Notes: generated by a model not told the origin, from the letters alone. Counted from the stretch's first letter, positions 1 through 6,414 are shown. The stretch: DNA of 6,990 nucleotides from Eubacteriales bacterium (GCA_028691625.1 JAQUYZ010000081.1:1-6990), one strand, 5' to 3'. Numbers and translations are program-made.

Positions 1-2845
1 CCTTGTTTCCGTGACGTCCGGCCATGTTGTCGCCGACGCTGATCTTCCTCTTGGTTTCGATATAGCATCTCACCAGTTTGTTTACGCCCGGGGGCAGCTC
101 GTCGCCGTTTTCTCTTGAGAAAATCTTGACGTCCACCACGATACCGGCTTCTCCGTGCGGAACACGCAGAGAAGTGTCTCTGACTTCTCTTGCCTTTTCG
201 CCGAAGATCGCCCGAAGCAAACGTTCTTCTGCAGTCAGTTCTGTTTCTCCCTTTGGAGTAACCTTCCCTACAAGAATATCCGATGAGCTTACTTCCGCTC
301 CGATGCGAACGATACCTTCTTCATCCAGATCCTTCAGTGCGTCTTCTCCGACGTTTGGAATATCCCTTGTGATTTCTTCCGGTCCGAGTTTTGTATCTCT
401 GGCTTCCGCTTCGTACTCCTCAATATGAAGAGAAGTAAGGGCGTCTTCCATGATCAGCTTTTCATTTAATATGATCGCGTCTTCGTAGTTGTAGCCTTCC
501 CATGTCATAAATCCGATGAGCAGGTTTTTACCCAGTGCGACCTCGCCCATATCGGTAGAAGGTCCATCTGCGATGACTTCTCCCTTTTCGATATGTTCAT
601 TTTTACTGACGATCGGTTTCTGATTGATGCAGGTTCCCTGATTGGAACGCTTGAACTTAAGCATCTTATACTCGTCAATCCCCCGGCCGTCGGTTCTTCT
701 TATTTTTATCTTTGTTGCGTCGACATATTCAACGGTACCTTCATTTTTTGCAAGCAGAACGACGCCGGAATCTCTGGCAGCCGTATATTCCATGCCGGTT
801 CCGATAATCGGAGCGTCCGTGATCAAAAGCGGAACTGCCTGACGCTGCATATTGGATCCCATGAGTGCGCGGTTTGCATCGTCATTTTCAAGGAATGGGA
901 TCATAGCAGTTGCGACGGATACGACCTGCTTTGGTGATACGTCCATATAGTCGATCAAATCTCTCGGTACCAGGTCGATGTCTCCGCCTGCTCCCCGGGA
1001 TGCAACTCTGTGGTTGACGAATCTTCCCTCGGAATCAAGCGGCTCGTTGGGCTGTGCGATGATGAGCATTTCTTCTTCATCTGCTGTTAGATAATCAATG
1101 ATTTTCGTTACGAAACCCTTGCTCTTATCCACACGGCGGTAAGGAGCTTCGATAAAGCCATATTCATTGATCTTTCCGTAAGTCGTCAGAGAGCCGATCA
1201 ATCCGATGTTCGGGCCTTCAGGAGTCTCGATGGGGCACATTCTTCCGTAATGGGAGTGATGTACGTCACGAACCTCGAATCCTGCTCTTTCTCTGGACAG
1301 ACCTCCGGGACCCAGTGCGGAAAGTCTTCTCTTGTGAGTCAGCTCCGCCAGCGGATTGGTCTGGTCCATAAACTGTGACAGCTGAGAGCTTCCAAAGAAC
1401 TCCTTGATGGCAGCTGTGACAGGCCGGATGTTCATCAGCGCCTGCGGCGTGGTAACCTCAATATCCTGAATGGTCATTCTTTCCTTGACAACTCTTTCCA
1501 TACGGGCAAGACCGATCCGGAACTGATTCTGCAAAAGCTCACCGACCGTTCTCAGTCTTCTGTTTCCCAGATGGTCAATATCGTCAACGTTTCCGATTCC
1601 ATGGTTGAGGTTGAGAATATAACTCACAGAAGCGATAATATCATCAATGATGATATGTTTTGGAGACAAGGCAACCTTGTTTTGAAGCAGCGCTTCCCTG
1701 ATAGCGGCCTCTCCCTCGTTGTTCTCCAGCAATTCCTTCAATACGGGATAGTATACCTTGTCAGCCACCTTGAAGCCTTCCAGGCTGAAATCAACATAAT
1801 CCGCAAGATTGACAAAGTTGTTTCCGATAATTTTCACAACATGTCCTTCTTCCGTTCTGCTGTAAGCATAAATGAACTTTACGCCTGCATTTTCAATTCT
1901 GAAACCGGCTTCTCTTGAAATTTTAGTATCCTTTTCCACTAAAATTTCCCCTGTATTCGGATCTATGATATCTTCCGCTGCGACACATCCGATGATTCGG
2001 TTGGATAAGCCCAGCTTCTTATTATATTTATATCTTCCTACCTTGGCTAAATCATAACGCTTCGGATCAAAAAACAGGGAATCAAGGAGAGACTTGGCGC
2101 TTTCCACGGTAGGAGGCTCTCCCGGTCTCAGCTTCTTGTATATTTCCTTCAATCCCTCTTCGTAATTTTTTGTAGGGTCTTTCTCGATGGTTCTTCTCAG
2201 TCTTTCATCTTCACCAAAGATGTCGACAATCTCCTGATCAGTGGCAAACCCCAATGCGCGGAGCAAAGTGGTTACCGGCTGCTTTCTGGTACGGTCTACA
2301 CGTACGGAAATGATTTCGTTGGAGTCCGTTTCGTACTCAAGCCATGCGCCTCTGTTTGGGATGATGGTGGTTGAGAATAGTTTATTATTTGATTTATCAA
2401 CAGTAACATTATAATAAGGGCCCGGGGAACGAACCAATTGAGTAACAACGACCCTTTCGGCACCGTTGTAGATAAAGGTTCCTTTTTCCGTCATTAACGG
2501 GAAATCACCCATGAATACTTCCTGCTCTTTTACTTCGCCGGTCTCTTTATTCACAAGCCGTACTTTAACCTTTAATGGAGCTGCATATGTTACGTCACGT
2601 TCTTTGCACTCTTCCTGGTCATATTTGGGGGAATCATTCAGGGAATAATCTATGAATTCTAAAACTAAATTCCCTGCATAATCTTTAATGGGGGAGATAT
2701 CTTCGAAGACCTCCCTAAGGCCTTCTTCGATGAACCAATCATATGACTCAGTCTGAATCTGGATCAGATTTGGCATTGCCGCTACTTCATTTATCTTCGA
2801 GTAGCTCATTCGTGTCTTTTTACCTATTTTAACGGGATCTGGCAT
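1..2845 (-). CDS. rpoB: DNA-directed RNA polymerase subunit beta (3' end outside window)
   Basis: Encodes the beta subunit of RNA polymerase, which with beta' forms the catalytic centre and binds rifampicin. The open frame is unbroken for 948 codons and leaves the left edge in frame. The family is usually about 1200-1300 residues here, so roughly the last quarter is missing. Visible landmarks: a rifampicin-region block at about residues 485-512 with Q491, D494, H504 and S509 (E. coli Q513, D516, H526, S531); the [10 protein letters not shown] block; NYEDAI with E788 and D789 (E. coli E813, D814); and [11 protein letters not shown] ending at K948 (E. coli K1073). Residue 940 is Asn where E. 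coli has Lys1065. The shift in numbering against E. coli between residues 789 and 948 fits absence of the E. coli-type second insertion. The start at 2845 is chosen because AAGGAG lies 8 bases upstream. Transcription is probably mainly from the promoter at 2896-2924. Confidence 0.98.
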   Translation of the reverse strand, partial: MPDPVKIGKKTRMSYSKINEVAAMPNLIQIQTESYDWFIEEGLREVFEDISPIKDYAGNLVLEFIDYSLNDSPKYDQEECKERDVTYAAPLKVKVRLVNKETGEVKEQEVFMGDFPLMTEKGTFIYNGAERVVVTQLVRSPGPYYNVTVDKSNNKLFSTTIIPNRGAWLEYETDSNEIISVRVDRTRKQPVTTLLRALGFATDQEIVDIFGEDERLRRTIEKDPTKNYEEGLKEIYKKLRPGEPPTVESAKSLLDSLFFDPKRYDLAKVGRYKYNKKLGLSNRIIGCVAAEDIIDPNTGEILVEKDTKISREAGFRIENAGVKFIYAYSRTEEGHVVKIIGNNFVNLADYVDFSLEGFKVADKVYYPVLKELLENNEGEAAIREALLQNKVALSPKHIIIDDIIASVSYILNLNHGIGNVDDIDHLGNRRLRTVGELLQNQFRIGLARMERVVKERMTIQDIEVTTPQALMNIRPVTAAIKEFFGSSQLSQFMDQTNPLAELTHKRRLSALGPGGLSRERAGFEVRDVHHSHYGRMCPIETPEGPNIGLIGSLTTYGKINEYGFIEAPYRRVDKSKGFVTKIIDYLTADEEEMLIIAQPNEPLDSEGRFVNHRVASRGAGGDIDLVPRDLIDYMDVSPKQVVSVATAMIPFLENDDANRALMGSNMQRQAVPLLITDAPIIGTGMEYTAARDSGVVLLAKNEGTVEYVDATKIKIRRTDGRGIDEYKMLKFKRSNQGTCINQKPIVSKNEHIEKGEVIADGPSTDMGEVALGKNLLIGFMTWEGYNYEDAIILNEKLIMEDALTSLHIEEYEAEARDTKLGPEEITRDIPNVGEDALKDLDEEGIVRIGAEVSSSDILVGKVTPKGETELTAEERLLRAIFGEKAREVRDTSLRVPHGEAGIVVDVKIFSRENGDELPPGVNKLVRCYIETKRKISVGDNMAGRHGNK

Positions 2846-2853
2846 ATTCATCA

Positions 2854-2859
2854 CTCCTT
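2854..2859 (-). promoter_or_regulatory. rpoB ribosome binding site
   Basis: AAGGAG on the minus strand, 8 bases before the ATG at 2845. Two other ATG codons lie in the same frame, at 2863 and 2851. The first is upstream of this site and the second only 2 bases after it, so the spacing selects 2845 as the start. Confidence 0.85.
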
Positions 2860-2895
2860 GCATAGAAAACAAAATACTTCGCGTGGCAATGTACT

Positions 2896-2924
2896 ATAAT
2901 ATCATAACTGCATCAAGTAGTCAA
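2896..2924 (-). promoter_or_regulatory. Sigma-A-type promoter for rpoB
   Basis: On the minus strand, TTGACT (2924-2919) is followed by a 17-base spacer and TATTAT (2901-2896), each one mismatch from consensus. The spacer ends in TGA, giving an extended -10. Transcription should begin near 2889, leaving a leader of about 45 bases before the rpoB ATG. It lies downstream of the terminator at 3070-3105, so rpoB can be expressed independently of rplJL. I have no transcript data. Confidence 0.85.
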
Positions 2925-2935
2925 GCAATAATTTA

Positions 2936-2962
2936 TGGACTGCTGAACCTGGACTGCTGAAC
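2936..2962 (-). repeat. Direct repeat, two 13-base copies, just upstream of the rpoB promoter
   Basis: Minus-strand GTTCAGCAGTCCA occurs twice (2962-2950 and 2948-2936) as perfect copies with 14-base spacing. The downstream copy ends 11 bases before the -35 element. The GTTCAGC half of the first copy is also the 3' arm of a long inverted repeat with 3037-3048. It may be a regulator site, part of an RNA structure, or a chance duplication. No known operator is recognised. Confidence 0.8.
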
Positions 2963-3048
2963 AAACCCTACCCCTTCAGAAAATAGTTTTTTCTGGTAAT
3001 AATCAACTGAAATGCCTATTTTTCAAAGCTTTCTTCGGATTGTTCAGC
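2956..3048 (-). repeat. Long-range inverted repeat in the rplL-rpoB spacer
   Basis: Minus-strand GCTGAACAATCC (3048-3037) can pair with GGTTTGTTCAGC (2967-2956), 11 of 12 positions, nine of them contiguous. The arms are about 70 bases apart and enclose the hairpin at 2977-2995. In transcripts reading through the upstream terminator this would make a stem-loop between rplL and rpoB. E. coli has an RNase III processing site in the equivalent spacer; a similar role here is only inference. Confidence 0.55.
2977..2995 (-). other. Hairpin inside the rplL-rpoB spacer
   Basis: Perfect 7-base stem CAGAAAA / TTTTCTG around a 5-base loop. The 3' arm contains four T residues but no further T tract follows, so it is not a convincing terminator. 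It sits at the tip of the longer inverted repeat. Confidence 0.5.
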
Positions 3049-3069
3049 GAGCCCTGTTTCAAGAAATAG

Positions 3070-3105
3070 AAAAAGGCGATTATTCTTAAGAATCGCCTTT
3101 TTTTT
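3070..3105 (-). terminator. Intrinsic terminator after rplL (bidirectional shape)
   Basis: The minus strand has a stem with core GGCGATT / AATCGCC, extended by flanking A/T pairs to 12 base pairs, around a 9-base loop. It is followed by TTTTTC and more T-rich sequence and lies about 70 bases after the rplL stop. The plus strand carries an even longer T tract (eight), so it would also stop antisense transcripts. It should end or reduce rplJL transcription before rpoB. Leakage is likely if beta is also made by read-through. Confidence 0.85.
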
Positions 3106-3169
3106 GATTTGTTATACATATTTACATAAAATATCTTCATATAAAAATGCAGTGAACTTTTGTGCGATG

Positions 3170-3535
3170 TTATTTCATTTCTACTGCTGCGCCGGCTTCG
3201 GTCAGCTTCGCTTTTACTTCTTCCGCTTCTGCCTTGGACACGCCTTCTTTTACATTTGCAGGAGCGCCGTCAACCAGGTCCTTTGCTTCCTTTAATCCAA
3301 GTCCTGTCAGTTCTCTGACAACCTTGATCACCTTGATCTTTTCAGCGCCGGCACTTGTAAGAACAACTGTGAACTCAGTCTGCTCTTCAACCTCAGCTAC
3401 CGCTGCTGCTGCACCTGCTGCTGCTACTGGAGCTGCTGCGGATACGCCGAATTCTTCTTCACAAGCTTTTACAAGCTCATTTAATTCTAAAACTGTCATC
3501 GCTTTTATCGCTTCGATAATTTGATCTTTATTCAT
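3170..3535 (-). CDS. rplL: 50S ribosomal protein L7/L12
   Basis: Encodes L7/L12, the multi-copy stalk protein that recruits translational GTPases to the large subunit. At 121 residues it is full length. Residues 1-31 form the dimerisation domain that binds L10, residues 32-48 are an alanine-rich flexible hinge, and about 53-121 form the C-terminal factor-binding domain with the conserved [12 protein letters not shown] helix. An AAAGGAG site (3551-3545) lies 9 bases before the ATG. The 73-base spacer from rplJ is very A-rich on the coding strand and lacks a clear hairpin. This may keep the start site open, as L12 is needed in several copies per L10; that link is inference. Confidence 0.98.
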   Translation of the reverse strand: MNKDQIIEAIKAMTVLELNELVKACEEEFGVSAAAPVAAAGAAAAVAEVEEQTEFTVVLTSAGAEKIKVIKVVRELTGLGLKEAKDLVDGAPANVKEGVSKAEAEEVKAKLTEAGAAVEMK

Positions 3536-3608
3536 TTTGATTTTCTCCTTTATCTATTTTTCTTCTTTTAAATTTGTTTTTAATTTGTTTAATTGCGTTT
3601 TCGGGTTG

Positions 3609-4103
3609 TTACTCTGCCTTTGCCTCGGCAATTGCCTGCAATGTACGTGCAAACTTGGAAACCGGTGACTGAATGCTTCCCATAAACTTGGCAATCAGTT
3701 CATCTCTGGATGGAAGTGCCGCAATCGCCTTTACGCCGTTTGCATCGAAGAAGGTTCCTTCGATAACACCTGCTTTAAAATCCATTTTTTTGTATTCCTT
3801 GATGATCCCGCTGAGTACTCTGGCCGGTGCGATTGCATCGTCATAGCTAATAGCAAATGCGCTTGGTCCGGAGAGAACGTCTTTCAAGGATTCATATTTT
3901 GTTCCTTCGATTGCTCTGTTTACAAGCTTGTTCTTATATACGGTATAGTCTACGTTGGCTTCGCGCAGCTTCTTTCTCATTGCATCTGCCTGAGCTACTG
4001 TGATTCCAAGATAATCGATCACAACTGCGGACTGAGCTCTGTCGAGCTTTTCTTTGATTTCGTCGATCACTGCCTGTTTTTCTTTTAGATGTTCTACTGA
4101 CAT
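3609..4103 (-). CDS. rplJ: 50S ribosomal protein L10
   Basis: Encodes L10, the base of the ribosomal stalk: its N-terminal domain binds 23S rRNA beside L11 and its C-terminal helix holds L7/L12 dimers. The 164-residue product matches the usual length. Residues 1-60 carry the family signature region, including DYLGITVAQAD and YKNKLVNRA; about 130-164 form the C-terminal L12-binding helix, ending in an Ala/Glu/Lys-rich tail. The ATG at 4103 is preferred because AGGAG (4116-4112) lies 8 bases upstream and the protein then begins like family members. A GTG at 4166 would add 21 residues without support. Expression is probably set by the L10 leader and attenuator upstream. Confidence 0.97.
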   Translation of the reverse strand: MSVEHLKEKQAVIDEIKEKLDRAQSAVVIDYLGITVAQADAMRKKLREANVDYTVYKNKLVNRAIEGTKYESLKDVLSGPSAFAISYDDAIAPARVLSGIIKEYKKMDFKAGVIEGTFFDANGVKAIAALPSRDELIAKFMGSIQSPVSKFARTLQAIAEAKAE

Positions 4104-4120
4104 TTTCTGTTCTCCTCTCC

Positions 4121-4180
4121 CGCCTTGTTCTTTTAACCAGGCGATTTTGATTGGTGCATACGCCACGCCGCGCGGGCGTA
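4121..4180 (-). other. GC-rich hairpins between the attenuator and rplJ
   Basis: Two potential stems lie after the attenuator. The first (4180-4159) can form either TACGCC/GGCGTA or the alternative ACGCC/GGCGT, which share bases and exclude each other. The second (4143-4121) pairs CGCCT with AGGCG around a 13-base loop and ends 5 bases before the rplJ ribosome binding site. They may affect translation or RNA stability. Function is unknown. Confidence 0.4.
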
Positions 4181-4192
4181 AAATCCTGAATG

Positions 4193-4226
4193 AAAAAAGC
4201 CTTTTCCATCCGCAGACAGAAAAGGC
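4193..4226 (-). terminator. Transcription attenuator (intrinsic terminator) in the rplJ leader
   Basis: On the minus strand GCCTTTTC (4226-4219) pairs perfectly with GAAAAGGC (4206-4199). The inner TGTC/GATG pairs extend this to 12 base pairs, two of them G-T, around a TGCG loop. Six T residues follow (4198-4193). It sits between the L10-binding leader and rplJ, as expected for L10-controlled premature termination. Its 5' arm and loop overlap the antiterminator pairing with 4285-4294. Confidence 0.9.
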
Positions 4227-4229
4227 CGA

Positions 4230-4248
4230 ATAAATTTTATCAATTTAT
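4230..4248 (-). other. AT-rich hairpin between L10 leader core and attenuator
   Basis: Perfect 7-base stem ATAAATT / AATTTAT with a 5-base loop. It joins the L10-binding core to the terminator and may act as a spacer helix. All pairs are A-T, so its stability is low. Confidence 0.4.
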
Positions 4249-4250
4249 AA

Positions 4251-4302
4251 GATACCTCGGCAGGAAATTAAGCTCTCGCACCTGCTGTCTACGGCTGGTA
4301 TT
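4251..4302 (-). promoter_or_regulatory. L10 leader (ribosomal protein L10 autoregulatory RNA)
   Basis: On the minus strand the conserved blocks of the L10 leader family appear in order: ATACC, then AGACAGCAGGTGC, then TTAATTTCCTGCCGAGGTAT. ATACC pairs with GGTAT to close the element, GCAGG pairs with CCTGC inside it, and a short GC-GAGA-GC tip follows. The unpaired bases between helices match the L10-binding bend known for this family. Bound L10 or L10-L12 complex represses rplJL. Bases 4294-4285 can alternatively pair with the attenuator at 4219-4210. Confidence 0.93.
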
Positions 4303-4318
4303 CAATTTTCAGTACTGA

Positions 4319-5017
4319 TTAAAATGATATCTTTATCGGGTTAACCTTGACTCCGGGTCCCATGGTCGAAGCTACTGTAACACTCTTGAGATACTGTCCC
4401 TTCGCAGCTGCAGGCTTTGCCTTTACAACCGCTTCCAGTAAAGCATTGAAGTTGTCAGCAAGCTTTTCTGCTCCAAAAGAAACCTTTCCGATTGGTGTGT
4501 GGATGATGTTTGTTTTGTCCAGACGATACTCAACCTTACCTGCTTTGATCTCCTGAAGCGCTCTTTCAACATCCATGGTTACCGTTCCTGATTTAGGGTT
4601 TGGCATCAGGCCCTTTGGTCCTAAGATCTTACCGAGCCTTCCAACCACGCCCATCATATCCGGTGTAGCTACCACTACATCAAAGTCAAACCAGTTTTCT
4701 GTCTGAATCTTTGCGGCCAGCTCTTCTGCCCCTACATAATCGGCTCCGCCCGCTTCTGCTTCCGCAGCCTTTGGTCCTTTTGCGAAGACTAATACTTTCT
4801 TCGTTTTACCGGTACCGTGCGGCAGTACGATTGCCCCTCTAACCTGCTGGTCTGCATGTCTTCCGTCTACGCCAAGCTTGATATGAACTTCAACTGTCTC
4901 ATCAAATTTTGCTTTTGCAGTCTGAACTGCCAGTCCTAATGCATCATTGACATCGTATAATGCACTTTTGTCAACTAATTTCGCTGACTCTTTGTAGATT
5001 TTACCTCTTTTAGGCAT
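4319..5017 (-). CDS. rplA: 50S ribosomal protein L1
   Basis: Encodes L1, which binds the mobile L1 stalk of 23S rRNA, helps deacylated tRNA leave the E site, and commonly represses its own mRNA. The 232-residue product is family-typical. Residues 1-67 with the C-terminal part (about 159-232) form domain I; about 68-158 form domain II. The signature stretch [19 protein letters not shown] is at residues 126-144, and the MGPG loop near the C-terminus is present. The ATG at 5017 is chosen because AAGGAGG (5032-5026) lies 8 bases upstream; an ATG at 5041 would add 8 residues and lies upstream of that site. It starts 42 bases after the rplK stop, so the two are co-transcribed. Confidence 0.97.
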   Translation of the reverse strand: MPKRGKIYKESAKLVDKSALYDVNDALGLAVQTAKAKFDETVEVHIKLGVDGRHADQQVRGAIVLPHGTGKTKKVLVFAKGPKAAEAEAGGADYVGAEELAAKIQTENWFDFDVVVATPDMMGVVGRLGKILGPKGLMPNPKSGTVTMDVERALQEIKAGKVEYRLDKTNIIHTPIGKVSFGAEKLADNFNALLEAVVKAKPAAAKGQYLKSVTVASTMGPGVKVNPIKISF

Positions 5018-5025
5018 TTCCTTTA

Positions 5026-5058
5026 CCTCCTTGTGGTACAAACGGCATTGCCTCCCAC
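5026..5058 (-). promoter_or_regulatory. Candidate L1-binding site joined to the rplA ribosome binding site
   Basis: The minus strand contains GTGG (5058-5055), GAGGC, an AAT loop, GCCG, then TTTGTA and CCAC (5036-5033). This gives a GGC/GCC tip helix and a GTGG/CCAC closing helix separated by an asymmetric internal loop. Known L1 targets in mRNA and 23S rRNA share this plan, with GGAGGC on one side and GCCG plus a loop on the other. The AAGGAGG site for rplA follows directly at 5032-5026, so bound L1 could block initiation. Assignment rests on remembered motif shape, not on a search. Confidence 0.55.
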
Positions 5059-5059
5059 G

Positions 5060-5488
5060 TTACTGTTCCTTAATCACAATTCCCATGCTTCTTGCTGTGC
5101 CCTTGATCATTTCAGTTGCACTGTCAAGATTTGCAGCATTTAAGTCCGGCATTTTTAGTTTTGCAATTTCTCTTGCCTGTTCAACACTCAGTGTTGCAAC
5201 CTTTTTCTTGTTCGGTTCTCCGGATGCAGACTGTAGGTTTGCTGCTTTTTTCAGCAGAACTGCTGCAGGCGGTGTCTTTGTAACAAATGTGAATGATCTG
5301 TCTGCATAAACTGTAATTACAACAGGGATAATCATTCCTGGCTGGTCGGCGGTCTTTGCATTAAACTGTTTACAGAAATCCATAATGTTAACGCCCTTTT
5401 GTCCAAGCGCCGGCCCAACCGGCGGAGCAGGAGTTGCATTACCTGCCGGAATCTGCAGTTTAATCAATCCTTCAACTTTCTTTGCCAT
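5060..5488 (-). CDS. rplK: 50S ribosomal protein L11
   Basis: Encodes L11, which binds the GTPase-associated region of 23S rRNA next to L10 and takes part in elongation-factor binding and, in many bacteria, RelA activation. The 142-residue product is full length. The N-terminal domain (about 1-70) has the proline-rich [16 protein letters not shown] segment at residues 20-35, the region associated with thiostrepton contact. The C-terminal rRNA-binding domain contains MPDLNA and [15 protein letters not shown] (5505-5499) lies 10 bases before the ATG. It follows nusG by 113 bases and precedes rplA by 42, the usual L11-L1 pairing. Confidence 0.98.
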   Translation of the reverse strand: MAKKVEGLIKLQIPAGNATPAPPVGPALGQKGVNIMDFCKQFNAKTADQPGMIIPVVITVYADRSFTFVTKTPPAAVLLKKAANLQSASGEPNKKKVATLSVEQAREIAKLKMPDLNAANLDSATEMIKGTARSMGIVIKEQ

Positions 5489-5546
5489 ATCAATCGATCT
5501 CCTTTCTCTGCGGCGAAGCAGTAATTCTTGCTCTATTCTTTAGCAC

Positions 5547-5561
5547 GCCGTAAAATACGGC
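5547..5561 (-). other. Hairpin in the nusG-rplK spacer
   Basis: Perfect 6-base stem GCCGTA / TACGGC with a 3-base loop, about 40 bases after the nusG stop. No T tract follows, so it is not an intrinsic terminator. It may be an RNA stability or processing element. I saw no convincing promoter in this 113-base spacer. Confidence 0.4.
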
Positions 5562-5601
5562 TGATAATTGCTCTGTATTGCAGACGGGAATGGCAATCGA
5601 C

Positions 5602-6366
5602 TTAGATCTTGTCAACCTGACCGAATTCCAGTTCCACAGGGGTGTCCCTTCCGAACATCGAGATTCTGACCTTCAGTGTCTGCTTATCCATGTTGACCTC
5701 TTCTACAACTCCCATGAAGCTTTCAAACGGTCCGTTTATGACCTTGACACTGTCGCCGGGTTCAATATCCAGCTGGATATATACCTTCTCAATTCCCATC
5801 CTTCTGACCTCTTCATTGGTGAGAGGAATCGGTTCGGATCCATGACCGACGAAACCCGTAACTCCCTGGGTGTTTCTTACCAGATACCACGATTCGTTGG
5901 TAACGATCATCTTAACGAGAACGTAGCCCGGGAACATCTTTCTGGTCTTGACCTTTCTCTGGCCGTTTTTTATTTCAACATGATCTTCGGTAGGCACAAT
6001 AATACTGAGAACTAAATCCTGCATGCCTCTGTTCTCAACGATCTTTTCAATATTCACCTTTACCTTGTTCTCATGACCGGAATAGGTATGGACAACATAC
6101 CATTTTGCCTTTTTCGATTTGTCGCCTACGATGTCCTCTTCAACGGTTCCGCGATCTGACTCGGTTTCCGCTTCCTCTAGGGGCAGCATCTCCTCAAGCT
6201 CTTCTGATTCCGCCTCGGCTTCCTCTTCCTCCTCAAGGTCCTCGTCTAATTCGATTGCTTCCTCTTCCCCGTCAAGGTCATCGATGACCTCTTCCTCGAC
6301 TTCCGGATCAAAATCTTCAAGTTCTTCGAATTCTTCGAATTCATCGTTCTTTTTACTTTTGGCCAT
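5602..6366 (-). CDS. nusG: Transcription termination/antitermination factor NusG with long acidic N-terminal extension
   Basis: Encodes NusG, which binds RNA polymerase through its N-terminal NGN domain and contacts partners such as ribosomal protein S10 or Rho through its KOW domain. The product is 254 residues against about 175-180 usually. Residues 87 to about 195 are NGN, starting KWYVVHTYSGHENKV and including MFPGYVLVKM; residues 200-254 are KOW, with INGPFESFMGVVEEV and the FGRDTPVELEFGQVDKI end. The excess is residues 1-86: after a short KSKK start, 43 of residues 8-82 are Asp or Glu and only one is basic. The ATG at 6366 has a purine-rich AAGGAAGG site 5 bases upstream. Internal Met60 has poor spacing, and no stop or frameshift separates the extension from NGN, so it appears genuinely translated. 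Confidence 0.95.
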   Translation of the reverse strand: MAKSKKNDEFEEFEELEDFDPEVEEEVIDDLDGEEEAIELDEDLEEEEEAEAESEELEEMLPLEEAETESDRGTVEEDIVGDKSKKAKWYVVHTYSGHENKVKVNIEKIVENRGMQDLVLSIIVPTEDHVEIKNGQRKVKTRKMFPGYVLVKMIVTNESWYLVRNTQGVTGFVGHGSEPIPLTNEEVRRMGIEKVYIQLDIEPGDSVKVINGPFESFMGVVEEVNMDKQTLKVRISMFGRDTPVELEFGQVDKI

Positions 6367-6389
6367 CTGTGCCTTCCTTCATTCTTTTA

Positions 6390-6414
6390 TTCAAATCGAC
6401 TGATTCGATTTGAA
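6390..6414 (-). other. Perfect 10-base-pair hairpin between secE and nusG
   Basis: Minus-strand TTCAAATCGA pairs perfectly with TCGATTTGAA around a 5-base loop. The following bases are TAAAAG, not a T tract, so this is not a standard terminator on either strand. It ends 23 bases before the nusG ATG and adjoins a second hairpin at 6413-6427. A role in RNA processing, stability or nusG translation is possible but unproven. Confidence 0.55.

Noticed and set aside
593..937. Plus-strand open frames opposite rpoB, here and at 78-428, 642-842, 1571-1918 and 1872-2057
   Set aside because: They lie antisense to conserved rpoB codons, lack ribosome binding sites, and have compositions expected of reverse-strand shadows.
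3162..3524. Plus-strand open frame of 120 codons opposite rplL
   Set aside because: Its Ala/Ser/Thr-rich sequence is the antisense of the L7/L12 hinge and C-terminal domain.
4104..4166. N-terminal extension of L10 from a GTG at 4166
   Set aside because: No ribosome binding site precedes it, it lies in the structured leader, and the ATG at 4103 has AGGAG at ideal spacing and a family-like start.
3934..4209. 91-codon minus-strand open frame overlapping the leader and rplJ
   Set aside because: It is an arginine-rich out-of-frame shadow of rplJ, begins within the attenuator, and has no recognisable similarity.
4239..4275. Possible promoter inside the L10 leader (TTAATT ... TATAAA on the minus strand)
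   Set aside because: The -35 is poor, the spacing is 16, and the bases are accounted for by the conserved L10 leader; an initiation here would omit part of the L10 site.
4309..4318. Ten-base palindrome TCAGTACTGA just after the rplA stop
   Set aside because: No loop, no T tract and no known motif; a palindrome of this length can occur by chance.
5018..5041. L1 start at the ATG at 5041
   Set aside because: It would place the strong AAGGAGG site inside the coding region and overlap the probable L1 site; the ATG at 5017 is properly spaced.
6187..6189. Alternative NusG start at Met60, which would shorten the acidic extension
   Set aside because: The purine run directly abuts the ATG with no spacing, and the product would still have an acidic stub; the 6366 start has a usable site.
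6119..6403. Plus-strand serine-rich open frame opposite nusG
   Set aside because: The serine runs are the complement of GAA/GAG/GAT codons of the acidic NusG extension.
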